Shown: positions 49,674-58,621, numbered from the stretch's first letter. The stretch is DNA of 64,000 bases from CAG-217 sp963642245 (GCA_963642245.1 CAVIFY010000001.1:51514-115513); one strand, 5' to 3'. Translations and numbers: made by a program. The notes: generated by a model not told the origin, from the letters alone.

Positions 49674-51578
49674 GTGGCCGTTTTAGATGTACAGAATTTG
49701 ACTTTATCCTTTGGGGAGCGCACGCTGTTCTCCGGGGTGTCTTTCTCCATCAAGGAGCGGGAGAAAGTGGGCTTTGTGGGCGCCAACGGCGTGGGCAAGA
49801 CCTCGTTGTTTAAGGTGATCTGCGGCGACTACACGCCGGACAGCGGCGGCGCCTTTCTCTCTAGGAACTGCAAGCTGGGCTATATGGAGCAGCACACCTG
49901 CTCCGCCGGCAATACCGTGTGGAACGAGCTGGTCAGCGTGTTTGCCCCGCTGATTGAGCTGGAGCGCCAACTGGAAGAAGTGGGCGCGCGCCTGCGCAGC
50001 GGGCAAGGGGACACGGCGGCGGATATTGCCCTGCAAGACCGACTGACGGAGCAGTTCCAGCGAGACGGCGGCCTGACTTATAAATCTATGACCCGCTCGG
50101 CGCTGCTGGGCCTGGGCTTTACGGAAAAGCAGTTTGATATGTCCACGGACAAGCTGTCCGGCGGGCAGAAGTCTAAGCTGATCTTGGCAAAGCTGCTGCT
50201 GTCTAAGGCAGACTTTTTGCTGCTGGACGAGCCCACGAACCACCTGGATATTCACGCGGTGGAGTGGCTGGAGAGCTTTCTCTCCGATTTTAAGGGCGCC
50301 TGCCTGATCGTGTCCCACGACCGCTATTTTTTGGATCGGATCACAGACAAGACCATTGAACTGGAAAATCAAAAGATCCGCTGCTTTAGCGGCAACTACT
50401 CCGTCTTTTTGCAAAAAAAGGCGGCAGAGCAAAAGGCCATTGCCGAGAAGTACGACAATGATATGAAAGAGATCGCCCGGTTGGAGGGCATTATCGCCCA
50501 GCAACGGCAGTGGAACCGGGAGAAGAATATTAAGACTGCCGAGAGCAAGGAAAAGGTGATCGAGCGTATTCGCGCCCAGCTGGTGGTGCCGGACGCCAAG
50601 GTGCAGAAGATCCGCTTTGACTTTACCCCCAAGTGCGTCAGCGGCGAGGATGTGCTCAGCTGCGACGGCCTGTCTAAGTCCTTTGACGGCAAAGAACTGT
50701 TCTGCAATGTGTCCTTTGACATTCAGCGGCAGGAGCGGGTGTTCCTGCTGGGGGATAACGGCTGCGGCAAGACCACGCTGCTTAAGATCCTGACCGGCGA
50801 ATATCCCCGCCAGGAGGGTACTTTTCGCTTTGGCAGCAACTTGCTCACCGGCTACTTTGACCAGGTGCAGGCCAAGCTGGACCTGACCAAAACGGTGATC
50901 GGTGAGGTGTGGGATACTTTCCCCCAAATGACGGAGACCCGGGTGCGCAATGCGCTGGCGGCGTTCCTGTTTAAGGGCGAGGAGGTGTATCGCCCCCTGT
51001 CCGTGTGCTCCGGCGGCGAGCGTGCCCGTGTGGCACTGCTGAAACTGATGCTGGGTGGCTACAATTTTCTGCTGTTGGACGAGCCGACCAACCACCTGGA
51101 CGCAGCCTCCAGAGAAGAATTGGAAAACACGCTGCTCCACTATGACGGCACCATGCTCATCGTGTCCCACGACCGATATTTTATCAACAAGCTGGCAACC
51201 CGCGTGCTGGAGCTGACCCCCACCGGGGTACAAAGCTATACCGGTAACTACGACGACTATATGGCCCACCGTGCTGTTACACAGCAGGCAACGGCTGCCG
51301 TAAAAGAAAAACCAAAGACCAATTCTTATAAAGAGCAAAAGGAGCGTGCCTCCCGCCTGCGCAAGCTGCGCACTGCCGTTACCCGGCTGGAAGCGGAGAT
51401 CGAGGAGACGGAGGCGGAGATCGAGGAGCTGCAAGCGCAGCTGTCTGCCGGTGCGGACTACCAGGCGCTGATGGACCTGACCGCCAAGCTGGACGCTGCC
51501 ACTGCCCGCAGAGATGATCTGTACGCCCGGTGGGAGAGCGCCGGTGAGGAACTGGCTGCCGGTGAGGAAGAAATATGA
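49674..51578 (+). CDS. ABC-F family ATP-binding protein
   Basis: ABC-F proteins bind the ribosomal E site and relieve stalling or antibiotic block; they have no membrane domain. The 634 residues hold two ATPase cassettes: Walker A GANGVGKTSLFK and GDNGCGKTTLLK, signatures LSGGQKSKL and CSGGERARV, and both Walker B sites LLDEPTNHLD. The inter-cassette linker and a C-terminal coiled coil (RLRKLRTAVTRLEAEIEETE) suggest the Uup/YfmR-like branch. Start is GTG 49674 after GGGAGGAGGG. Confidence 0.92.
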   Translation: MAVLDVQNLTLSFGERTLFSGVSFSIKEREKVGFVGANGVGKTSLFKVICGDYTPDSGGAFLSRNCKLGYMEQHTCSAGNTVWNELVSVFAPLIELERQLEEVGARLRSGQGDTAADIALQDRLTEQFQRDGGLTYKSMTRSALLGLGFTEKQFDMSTDKLSGGQKSKLILAKLLLSKADFLLLDEPTNHLDIHAVEWLESFLSDFKGACLIVSHDRYFLDRITDKTIELENQKIRCFSGNYSVFLQKKAAEQKAIAEKYDNDMKEIARLEGIIAQQRQWNREKNIKTAESKEKVIERIRAQLVVPDAKVQKIRFDFTPKCVSGEDVLSCDGLSKSFDGKELFCNVSFDIQRQERVFLLGDNGCGKTTLLKILTGEYPRQEGTFRFGSNLLTGYFDQVQAKLDLTKTVIGEVWDTFPQMTETRVRNALAAFLFKGEEVYRPLSVCSGGERARVALLKLMLGGYNFLLLDEPTNHLDAASREELENTLLHYDGTMLIVSHDRYFINKLATRVLELTPTGVQSYTGNYDDYMAHRAVTQQATAAVKEKPKTNSYKEQKERASRLRKLRTAVTRLEAEIEETEAEIEELQAQLSAGADYQALMDLTAKLDAATARRDDLYARWESAGEELAAGEEEI

Positions 51579-52807
51579 GTGAACCAAAAATTGTCATTGG
51601 CGCCGGTGCTGCCGGGCTGACTGCCGCGGCGGTGTGTGCCGAGGGGGGCAGCCGGGTGCTGCTGATCGAAAAAATGGAGCGCCCCGGGCGCAAGCTGCGC
51701 ATTACCGGCAAAGGGCGCTGCAATGTGACCAATGCCACCTTTGACCTGCAAGGGCTGCTGGAGCATATCCCCACCAACCCGCGGTTTTTGTATTCCGCTT
51801 TTTCTAATTTTATGCCTTATGATACCATCGCTTTGATGGAGGATCTGGGCGTGCCCACCAAGATCGAGCGGGGGGAGCGGGTGTTCCCGGTGTCGGATAA
51901 CGCAACGGATATTGTAGACGCCCTGGTGCGCCGGGCCAAGCACGCCGGTGTGCAGTTCCTGCAAGGGACGGTGGAGCGGTTGGAACGGACCGACGACGGA
52001 CGGCGGGTACAGGCGGTGCACCTGACTGACGGCCGCCGTTTGACCTGTGACAGCGTGGCGGTTTGTACCGGCGGGTGCAGCTATCCGGCCACCGGCTCTA
52101 CCGGCGACGGCTATACCTTTGCCCGCCAGTGCGGCCACACTGTTGTGCCCATTCGCCCGGCACTGGTGCCCCTGGTGTGCGACAATAATTTTATCCCGGA
52201 ACTGCAAGGGCTGAGCCTGCGGAATATTGAAATTCGGGTGACCCAAGGGGTCAAGGAAGTCTATACGGATTTTGGCGAAATGCTGTTTACCCATTACGGT
52301 GTAAGCGGGCCGGTGGTGCTCTCTGCCTCCAGCCATTTGACACAGCCGGAGCGGGGGGTGTATAATCTGCATATCGACCTAAAGCCCGCGCTGGCCTTTG
52401 ATGTGCTGGATCGGCGGGTGCAGCGGGACTTTGCCGCTTTGCAAAATAAAGATCTGATCAATGCCCTGGGCGGCCTGCTGCCCAGAAAGCTGATCCCGGT
52501 ATTCGTGCGCCGCAGCGGGCTGGAACCGGGCAAGAAGGTCAACCAGATCAGCCGGGAGGAGCGCCACGCGCTGGTGCGGCTGATGAAGGACTTTACCGTG
52601 CATATCACCGGCTTTCGCCCGGTGGAGGAGGCCATTGTTACCGCCGGGGGCGTGGATGTGCGCCAGGTATCGCCAAAGACCATGGGCTCCAAGCTGGTGG
52701 AGAATTTGTACTTTGCCGGTGAGGTGCTGGATGTGGACGGCTACACCGGCGGGTTCAATTTGCAGATCGCATTTTCCACCGGCACGCTTTGCGGCCAAAA
52801 CCTGTAA
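51575..52807 (+). CDS. NAD(P)/FAD-dependent oxidoreductase, HI0933/YhiN family
   Basis: A flavoprotein of unknown substrate. It opens with a dinucleotide fold IVIGAGAAGLTAAAVCAEGG, the family-specific PGRKLRITGKGRCNVTNA, TGGCSYPATGSTGDGYTFA and the C-terminal FAGEVLDVDGYTGGFNLQIA. The length of 410 is normal. It overlaps the ABC-F gene by 4 bp and precedes cmk, an arrangement common in Clostridia. Confidence 0.92.
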   Translation: MSEPKIVIGAGAAGLTAAAVCAEGGSRVLLIEKMERPGRKLRITGKGRCNVTNATFDLQGLLEHIPTNPRFLYSAFSNFMPYDTIALMEDLGVPTKIERGERVFPVSDNATDIVDALVRRAKHAGVQFLQGTVERLERTDDGRRVQAVHLTDGRRLTCDSVAVCTGGCSYPATGSTGDGYTFARQCGHTVVPIRPALVPLVCDNNFIPELQGLSLRNIEIRVTQGVKEVYTDFGEMLFTHYGVSGPVVLSASSHLTQPERGVYNLHIDLKPALAFDVLDRRVQRDFAALQNKDLINALGGLLPRKLIPVFVRRSGLEPGKKVNQISREERHALVRLMKDFTVHITGFRPVEEAIVTAGGVDVRQVSPKTMGSKLVENLYFAGEVLDVDGYTGGFNLQIAFSTGTLCGQNL

Positions 52808-52825
52808 TTCTTAAAGGGGGACCTT

Positions 52826-53491
52826 ATGATGATCAATGTTGCCATTGACGGACCTGCCGGTGCCGGCAAGTCCACCATCGCCAAGGCGGCAGCCAAGGCG
52901 CTGGGTTATATTTATGTAGATACCGGTGCGCTGTATCGCACGGTGGCGCTGGGCGCGGTGCGCGCCGGTGCCCTGAAGTCGGACGACGCCATTGCTGCCT
53001 TGCTGCCTACTTTGCAAGTGGAACTGAAATTTGTAGACGGCAGCCAGCATGTGTACCTGAACGGGGAAGATGTGTCCCACCTGATCCGCACACCGGAGAT
53101 CAGTATGGGCGCATCCAAAGTCAGCGCCGTGCCTGCGGTGCGGGCGTTCCTGCTGGACTTGCAGCGCAATTTAGCCAAGAAAAATAATGTGATTATGGAC
53201 GGGCGGGACATTGCCACCGTGGTGCTGCCCCATGCCCAGGTAAAGATCTTTTTGTCCGCCACGCCGGAGTGCCGCGCTCGCCGCCGGTACAAGGAACTGG
53301 TGGAAAAGGGCCAGACGGTGACCTATGAGGATGTGCTGGCGGATGTGAACCGCCGGGACTACCAGGACAGCCACAGGGAGATCGCCCCGCTGAAACCCTC
53401 TGCCGACAGCATTATGGCAGATACCTCGGAGCTGGACTTGCAGCAGTCCATTGACCTGATCATCACTATCATTCGGGAGCATACAAAATGA
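52826..53491 (+). CDS. cmk: Cytidylate kinase
   Basis: Phosphorylates CMP and dCMP. P-loop IDGPAGAGKSTIAK, YVDTGALYRTVAL, GRDIATVVLPHA (CMP recognition) and RDYQDSHREIAPLKPS are all present; 221 residues. ATG 52826 and 52829 are both possible after AAAGGGGGA. It overlaps plsC by 4 bp, and the cmk-plsC-ispH-rpsA order is typical of Clostridia. Confidence 0.96.
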   Translation: MMINVAIDGPAGAGKSTIAKAAAKALGYIYVDTGALYRTVALGAVRAGALKSDDAIAALLPTLQVELKFVDGSQHVYLNGEDVSHLIRTPEISMGASKVSAVPAVRAFLLDLQRNLAKKNNVIMDGRDIATVVLPHAQVKIFLSATPECRARRRYKELVEKGQTVTYEDVLADVNRRDYQDSHREIAPLKPSADSIMADTSELDLQQSIDLIITIIREHTK

Positions 53492-54144
53492 AAGAATTTG
53501 ACTACACCCAGGTAAAACATTACAAGACCTACGGCTTTATCAAGGCCGTGTTCCGCCCGCTGGTAAAGCTGGTGTACAAAATGCGCTTTAAGGGGCTGGA
53601 GAATATCCCCAAGGGCCGCAGCAATTATATTGTTGCCATCAATCACACCTGCGCCTTTGACCCGGTGTTCGTGGCGCTGCCCAAGGAGGTACCGCCCCTG
53701 CACTTTATGGCCAAGGTGGAGCTGTTTAAGAACCCCATCGCCGCCTGGTTTTTGACCCGGATGTACGCCTTTCCGGTGCGCCGGGGCAAGGGCGATACCT
53801 CCGCCATTGACTACGGTGTGAAGATCGTGGAGGAAAATCATGTGATGGCCATTTGCCCGGAGGGTCGCCGCATTAAAGATAAGGACGGCGTGCCCCAAAA
53901 GGCCAAGGCCGGTGTGGCGGTGATCGCCAAGGCCACCGGCGCCGATGTGCTGCCGGTCGCCATTTGCTGCGACGGCAAGATCAAGGCGGGCAAGCAGGTG
54001 ACCGTGCGCTACGGCAAGCTGCTGACCCAGGCAGACCTGGGACTGGACCGGGAGGAGCTGGGCCCGCACGATATTAAGGACGCTGCCGGTAAGGTGATGG
54101 ACGCCATTACCGCCCTGTGGGAGGACGAGAGAGCGTGCAAATAA
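53488..54144 (+). CDS. plsC: 1-acyl-sn-glycerol-3-phosphate acyltransferase
   Basis: Makes phosphatidic acid, the substrate of CdsA encoded near 13 kb. The acyltransferase box NHTCAFDPVF (HX4D) and the glycerol-phosphate site CPEGRRIKDKDG are clear; 218 residues with one weak hydrophobic segment. The last 10 bp overlap the ispH-rpsA start and contain its ribosome site GGAGG. Confidence 0.93.
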   Translation: MKEFDYTQVKHYKTYGFIKAVFRPLVKLVYKMRFKGLENIPKGRSNYIVAINHTCAFDPVFVALPKEVPPLHFMAKVELFKNPIAAWFLTRMYAFPVRRGKGDTSAIDYGVKIVEENHVMAICPEGRRIKDKDGVPQKAKAGVAVIAKATGADVLPVAICCDGKIKAGKQVTVRYGKLLTQADLGLDREELGPHDIKDAAGKVMDAITALWEDERACK

Positions 54145-56183
54145 AACTGGCCAAGACCGCCGGTTTTTGCTTTGGCGTCAACCGGGCGGTAGAACTGTTG
54201 TATGATAAAGTGGAGGCAGGGGAGCAGGTGTGCACCCTTGGCCCCATCATTCATAATGCCCAGCTGGTGGGCGATCTGGCGGACCGGGGGGTCAAGATTA
54301 TTGACCGGGTAGAGGACTGCCCGCCCGGGTATCAGATCGTGGTGCGCACCCACGGGGTAGACAAATGCGTGGTGGAAGAAATGCAGGCGCGCCATTTGCC
54401 CTTTACGGACGCCACCTGCCCCTTTGTGTTGAAGATCCACCGCATTGTAGGCAGTCAGTCGCCGGACACCACGGTGCTCATTGCCGGGGACGCAGACCAC
54501 CCGGAAGTGGTGGGTATTCGCTCCTATTGCCCCGGCGCCAGCTATGTGTTCAAAAACGCCGAGGAATTGCAGGAGATCCTAAAAAGTGGCGCAATTTCAC
54601 CAAATGATCCGATGATTTGCGTTTCTCAGACCACATTTAGCCTAAAAGAATGGAAAAAGTCTGAGAAAATTCTTAAAAAGGTATGTACAAATACCAAAAT
54701 TTATAGTACAATATGCAATGCTACTTCTGAAAGACAAGAAGAAGCGGCGGCTCTGTCCAGGGAGTGCGACGCTATGCTTGTGATCGGAGGTCGCCATTCA
54801 TCAAACACCTGTAAGCTGCGAGATGTGTGCGCCGCAAATGCTCCCACCTTTCTGATCGAAACGGCGGCGGAGCTGAGCAGCCTGGATCTCAGCGCCTATG
54901 CGGTGGTTGGTGTTACAGCCGGGGCGTCTACGCCGTCGGCAATCATCAAGGAGGTACTCAAAACCATGTCCGAAGAAATTAAAGAAAAGGAAGTTGAAAC
55001 AACTTCAGCCGCTACTGAAGAAGTTGTGGAGACAGCAGATGCGAATCAGGCCGCTGAGGCTGCTGTCAACACATCTGCTGATGGTGAGGCATCCTCATTC
55101 GCAGAAATGCTGGAAGAATCCTTTAGCGAAGATGATAACAGCAAGGTCGTAAAGGGCACTGTTGTGAACATCACACCCACCGAGGTATTCGTTGATGTGA
55201 CCGGCAGAAAGCAGACCGGTGTGATCGCACTGGCTGATCTTTCCGCAGAGCCGGTGGATAAAGCAGAGGATGTTGTCAAAATCGGCGATGTACTGGACCT
55301 CGTCATCATGAAAACATCCGATGAAGAGGGCGTTCTGAAGCTTTCCAAGAAGCTGGTGGACGCATTCAAAGGCTGGGACGAGATCGTTGCAGCCCATGAG
55401 AACGACGAAGTGCTGGAAGGCACCGTTGTTGCCATCGTAAAGGGCGGTGTTCTGGTAACCGCCAAGGGCACCCGCGTGTTCGTGCCCGCTTCTCTTACCG
55501 GCGTACCCCGCGGTCAGGAGCTGGATGTGCTCAAGGGCACAACCGTTCGCTTCAAGGTCATTGACCTGAACCCGGCTCGTCGTCGTGCCGTTGGCTCCAT
55601 TAAGGTGGTCGCCAATGAGGAGAAGAAGGCCCAGCAGGAGGCTCTGTGGGCTACCCTGTCCGAGGGTCAGAAGTTGACCGGTACCGTAAAGTCCCTGACC
55701 AGCTACGGCGCGTTCGTAGACATCGGTGGCATTGACGGTATGATCCATATCAGCGAGCTGAGCTGGAACCGCATTAAGCACCCCAGCGAGGTGGTTAAAG
55801 TTGGTGACACCGTAGAGGTGACCATCAAGAAGCTGGATGATGAGAACAAGAAGATCTCTCTTGGCTTTAAGAAGCTGGAGGACAACCCGTGGGAGATCCT
55901 GAAGCGCGATTATCCCGTTGGCACCGTTGTGGACGCAAAGATCGTTGGCCTGGCTGCCTTTGGCGCCTTTGCCAATGTGATCCCCGGTATTGACGGTCTG
56001 ATCCACATCAGCCAGATCAGCTGGGATCGTGTAAAGACCCCCGGCGATGTGCTGAAGGTGGGCGATGAAGTGAAGTGCGAGATCACGGACATTGACTTTG
56101 ACAAGAAGCGTGTCAGCCTGTCCATGAAGACTTTGCTGCCCAAGCCGGAAGAGGGCATTCCCGCTCTGTCCGACCAGGACTAA
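54135..56183 (+). CDS. ispH: IspH-ribosomal protein S1 fusion (HMBPP reductase / S1)
   Basis: Residues 1 to about 280 are IspH, the 4Fe-4S enzyme making IPP and DMAPP; its cluster cysteines are in TAGFCFGVNRAV (12), DATCPF (95) and TICNATSERQ (about 194). After an acidic linker follow four S1 RNA-binding domains (about 340-680), including YGAFVDIGGIDGMIHISELS and FGAFANVIPGIDGLIHISQI. The fusion is known from Clostridia. GTG 54135 lies 10 bases after GGAGG. A stretch near 54590-54740 is markedly AT-rich inside the GC-rich gene. An internal ribosome site and ATG at the domain joint could give free S1. Total 682 residues. Confidence 0.95.
   Translation: MQIKLAKTAGFCFGVNRAVELLYDKVEAGEQVCTLGPIIHNAQLVGDLADRGVKIIDRVEDCPPGYQIVVRTHGVDKCVVEEMQARHLPFTDATCPFVLKIHRIVGSQSPDTTVLIAGDADHPEVVGIRSYCPGASYVFKNAEELQEILKSGAISPNDPMICVSQTTFSLKEWKKSEKILKKVCTNTKIYSTICNATSERQEEAAALSRECDAMLVIGGRHSSNTCKLRDVCAANAPTFLIETAAELSSLDLSAYAVVGVTAGASTPSAIIKEVLKTMSEEIKEKEVETTSAATEEVVETADANQAAEAAVNTSADGEASSFAEMLEESFSEDDNSKVVKGTVVNITPTEVFVDVTGRKQTGVIALADLSAEPVDKAEDVVKIGDVLDLVIMKTSDEEGVLKLSKKLVDAFKGWDEIVAAHENDEVLEGTVVAIVKGGVLVTAKGTRVFVPASLTGVPRGQELDVLKGTTVRFKVIDLNPARRRAVGSIKVVANEEKKAQQEALWATLSEGQKLTGTVKSLTSYGAFVDIGGIDGMIHISELSWNRIKHPSEVVKVGDTVEVTIKKLDDENKKISLGFKKLEDNPWEILKRDYPVGTVVDAKIVGLAAFGAFANVIPGIDGLIHISQISWDRVKTPGDVLKVGDEVKCEITDIDFDKKRVSLSMKTLLPKPEEGIPALSDQD
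54684..54712 (+). promoter_or_regulatory. Possible internal promoter within ispH for the S1 part
   Basis: TGTACA (54684-54689), 17-base spacer, TACAAT (54707-54712), in the AT-rich patch about 250 bases before the internal S1 start. The -35 is weak and this is coding DNA. Confidence 0.35.
54948..54968 (+). promoter_or_regulatory. Internal ribosome site and start codon for stand-alone S1
   Basis: AAGGAGG (54948-54954) is followed 11 bases later by the in-frame ATG 54966, which begins MSEEIKEKE exactly at the end of the IspH domain. A product from here would be 405 residues with all four S1 domains. The site encodes Lys-Glu-Val of IspH, so part of it is constrained by protein sequence. Confidence 0.5.
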
Positions 56184-56194
56184 TAGACATAAAA

Positions 56195-56226
56195 GATCCC
56201 GCTTGCATTTGCAGGCGGGATTTTTT
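56195..56226 (+). terminator. Terminator after ispH-rpsA
   Basis: ATCCCGCTTGC pairs with GCAGGCGGGAT (one G-U), followed by six T. Confidence 0.85.
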
Positions 56227-56242
56227 GCGCTTATATTTAGGC

Positions 56243-56270
56243 AAAAAAAGAGCCGCTGGTGTCAGCGGCT
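56243..56270 (-). terminator. Terminator of the DUF4364 gene (minus strand)
   Basis: AGCCGCTG / CAGCGGCT with a GTGT loop; on the minus strand it is followed by seven T. Confidence 0.75.
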
Positions 56271-56283
56271 TTCGTTTTTATAT

Positions 56284-56889
56284 TCAGTCGATGGGCGGGT
56301 CCTGCTCCTCGCTAAAAAGGGTGTTGATCACCGCTTCATAGACCCGCACCGGGTTGGCCTGGAACTTCTCCTTGACTGCCTGGGCCTGGGCCTTGGTGGG
56401 CATATAGAGCTTGAGCGCCATAAAGTCCCGGTCAATGTCGCTCACATGCAGCGTCACCTGAAAGGCGTTGCCGTCCGGCTCAATATCCACCCGGTTCTCT
56501 CGCTGGTAGGTCTCTTTGGCCAGCGCCCGCTGGCAGCAGGCAATGCTCTTTTCCCGCATGGTCAGGGGCAGGTCGTTCTCGATCAGCTCCACCGCCGCCT
56601 TGCACTGGGGGGTGGCGTACAGCCGATCCTCTTTTTCCACGATCTGGCCGGCAGCTTTCAGCCGGTCGATGGAGTCACAAATTTCAAAGTAATTGGCAAT
56701 GCGCCCGGCTGTGAGGGCGTCGGTAATGTTCTTAATGCTCAAGGGCTTTTCAATATTGGCAAGAATGTAGCACACCATAGCGGAAATGGAGCTTTTGGCG
56801 CGCAGGCCGCCGTCCTCAATGCCCGCCGTAAAGGCGTCAAATTGCAGATTGGGATTGTAGGCGCCGTCTTTGGGGTTTAGATTTTGCAT
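56284..56889 (-). CDS. DUF4364 family protein
   Basis: A 201-residue soluble protein of the DUF4364 group found in Clostridia. The N-terminal half looks like a winged helix (SAMVCYILANIEKPLSIKNITDAL ... NYFEICDSIDRLKAAGQIVEK), so a DNA-binding regulator is plausible; the C-terminal half is mixed alpha/beta with no known motif. ATG 56889 has AGGTGAT upstream on the minus strand. Its promoter overlaps that of the divergent DUF1858 gene. Confidence 0.8.
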   Translation of the reverse strand: MQNLNPKDGAYNPNLQFDAFTAGIEDGGLRAKSSISAMVCYILANIEKPLSIKNITDALTAGRIANYFEICDSIDRLKAAGQIVEKEDRLYATPQCKAAVELIENDLPLTMREKSIACCQRALAKETYQRENRVDIEPDGNAFQVTLHVSDIDRDFMALKLYMPTKAQAQAVKEKFQANPVRVYEAVINTLFSEEQDPPID

Positions 56890-56941
56890 AAAATCACCTG
56901 ATTTATCCGTTAAAATAAGGTCACAACGCGGACCGGTGACT

Positions 56942-56970
56942 ATTTTACCACAATCGGCTTGAACTTGCAA
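56942..56970 (-). promoter_or_regulatory. Promoter of the DUF4364 gene (minus strand)
   Basis: On the minus strand: TTGCAA (plus 56965-56970), 17 bases, TAAAAT (plus 56942-56947). Confidence 0.7.
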
Positions 56971-56987
56971 TTCATTTGTGCTATTAT
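56959..56987 (+). promoter_or_regulatory. Promoter for DUF1858-trmK-nif3
   Basis: TTGAAC (56959-56964), 17 bases, TATTAT (56982-56987). Its -35 is adjacent to the divergent promoter's -35 and the spacers interlock. Confidence 0.65.
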
Positions 56988-57001
56988 GTCAAAGTAGTGT
57001 T

Positions 57002-57017
57002 ATACTATATATAGTAT
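57002..57017. promoter_or_regulatory. 16-bp perfect palindrome in the DUF1858 leader
   Basis: ATACTATATATAGTAT is a perfect inverted repeat beginning about 8 bases after the predicted transcription start, a plausible operator. Confidence 0.4.
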
Positions 57018-57048
57018 GACAGAGCCAATAGAACCGGAGGACAACAAA

Positions 57049-57249
57049 ATGACGGAATTTACAAAAGATACAGTGATCGGCGATATTTTAGACATTTGCC
57101 CGGACGCAGCCCCTTATTTTTTGCAGATGGGTATGCACTGCCTGGGTTGCCCCGCCTCTCGCGGTGAGACGGTGGAACAGGCTTGCGCTGTGCACGGCGT
57201 AGATACGGACGATCTGCTGGAGCAGATCAACGCCCTGATCCAAAAATGA
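57049..57249 (+). CDS. DUF1858 domain protein (ScdA N-terminal-like)
   Basis: A 66-residue protein with KDTVIGDILDICPDAAPYFLQMGMHCLGCPAS, the pattern of DUF1858, related to the N-terminal domain of the iron-sulfur repair protein ScdA/RIC. The CLGC pair may bind iron or a cluster. ATG 57049 follows CGGAGG. It overlaps trmK by 4 bp, but I know of no functional link. Confidence 0.85.
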   Translation: MTEFTKDTVIGDILDICPDAAPYFLQMGMHCLGCPASRGETVEQACAVHGVDTDDLLEQINALIQK

Positions 57250-57878
57250 TCACTTTGACCCCGCGATTGCAGGCTGTGGCGGACCTGGTGCCGCCCGGCT
57301 GCACGGTGGCGGATATTGGCTGCGACCACGGCTATGTGAGCGCCTATTTGGTGCAGCAGGGGATCGCGCCCCGGGTGGTGGCTGCCGATGTGCGCCCCGG
57401 CCCGCTGGGTGCCTGCCGCCGATTGGTAGATGAACTGGGCCTGACCGACCGAATTAAGACCCGCCTTTGCAGCGGACTGACGGACATTGCCGACGCCGAG
57501 TGTGACGCGGTGGTGCTGGCCGGTATGGGCGGCGAACTGATCGCAGAGATCCTGGCCGCCTGCCCGTATATACATAAAAAGACATTGATTTTGCAGCCCA
57601 TGACCCATCCGGAGGTCGTGCGGCAATTTTTGTTTACAAACGGCTTTGGGATCCGCTGCGCCCGGGTGGTGCGGGAGGGGCGGCACCACTATTTGGTGCT
57701 GCTGGCTGTGCCCGGCGCTGCGCCGGACAGTTATACCCAGGCAGATTTGTATTTGGCCGGGATCACGGATTTTAGCGACAAGGCTTATTTTGACCAGCTG
57801 ATCCGCTACCTGCGCAACCGCCAAAAGGGCGGCGCAGATACGGCGGCGGTGATCCGCGCCATTGAGGAAAAATTATGA
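57246..57878 (+). CDS. trmK: tRNA (adenine(22)-N1)-methyltransferase
   Basis: TrmK methylates A22 in the D-loop of tRNA. Signature text: LTPRLQAVADLVPPG, SAM loop VADIGCDHGYVSAYLV, DAVVLAGMGGELIAEIL and LILQPMTHPEVVRQFL. 210 residues. Start ATG 57246 overlaps the previous stop. It is followed by nif3, as yqfN-yqfO in B. subtilis. Confidence 0.94.
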   Translation: MITLTPRLQAVADLVPPGCTVADIGCDHGYVSAYLVQQGIAPRVVAADVRPGPLGACRRLVDELGLTDRIKTRLCSGLTDIADAECDAVVLAGMGGELIAEILAACPYIHKKTLILQPMTHPEVVRQFLFTNGFGIRCARVVREGRHHYLVLLAVPGAAPDSYTQADLYLAGITDFSDKAYFDQLIRYLRNRQKGGADTAAVIRAIEEKL

Positions 57879-58621
57879 CGACTGTTGCAGATATTAACAA
57901 CTGGATCAATACCATTGCGCCTTATGACACCATGGAGGAATGGGACAATTCCGGCTTTTTGGTAGGCGATATAGAGGCGCCGGTGCGCCGGTGCGTGCTG
58001 TCTCTGGACGCCACTTTGCCGGTGGTGGACTTTGTCGTAGGTATGGGGGCGGAGCTGCTCCTCACCCATCACCCGCTGATTTTCCACGGGCTAAAGCAGG
58101 TCTATACCGGCACGCCGGTCAGCGAACTGGTGCAAAACGGCATTGCGCTCATCAGCGCCCACACCTGTTTTGACAAGGCCCCCGGCGGCATTGGCGACAG
58201 TATGGCCGCTCTGCTGGGACTGACGGACCTGACCCATAGCGACGACGGCTTTTTGACCGTCGGCCGCTTGCCCCAGGCGATGAGTGTGGACGATTTTGCC
58301 GCTATGGCCGGTGAAGTGCTGGAGAGTGACGGCCTGCGCTATACGGACACGGAGGCGCTGATCGAGACCGTTGCCGTTTGCGGCGGTGCCGGTGGCGAAT
58401 TTTGGCGCCGGGCGCAGCAACTTGCCGACTGCTATCTCACTGGTGAGGTGCGCTACCACGATCTGCTGGAAGCGGCGGATGAGCAGTACCCGGTACTGGC
58501 TGCCGGTCATTATGAGACCGAGTACGCCGCCTTTATGACCTTAAAAGAAAGACTGGAACAGGCGTTCCCGGATGTGGAATTCATTTGCGCACCCCAGAAG
58601 AACCCTGTGCTGACGGTGTAA
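57875..58621 (+). CDS. Nif3-like dinuclear metal centre protein (YqfO family)
   Basis: A widely conserved protein with a dinuclear metal site and no settled function; GTP cyclohydrolase-like roles have been proposed. It shows EEWDNSGFLVGD, LLLTHHPLIFHGLK, SAHTCFDKAPGG and the C-terminal LAAGHYETEY with metal ligands His and Glu. 248 residues, the short form lacking the inserted middle domain. Confidence 0.92.
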   Translation: MTTVADINNWINTIAPYDTMEEWDNSGFLVGDIEAPVRRCVLSLDATLPVVDFVVGMGAELLLTHHPLIFHGLKQVYTGTPVSELVQNGIALISAHTCFDKAPGGIGDSMAALLGLTDLTHSDDGFLTVGRLPQAMSVDDFAAMAGEVLESDGLRYTDTEALIETVAVCGGAGGEFWRRAQQLADCYLTGEVRYHDLLEAADEQYPVLAAGHYETEYAAFMTLKERLEQAFPDVEFICAPQKNPVLTV

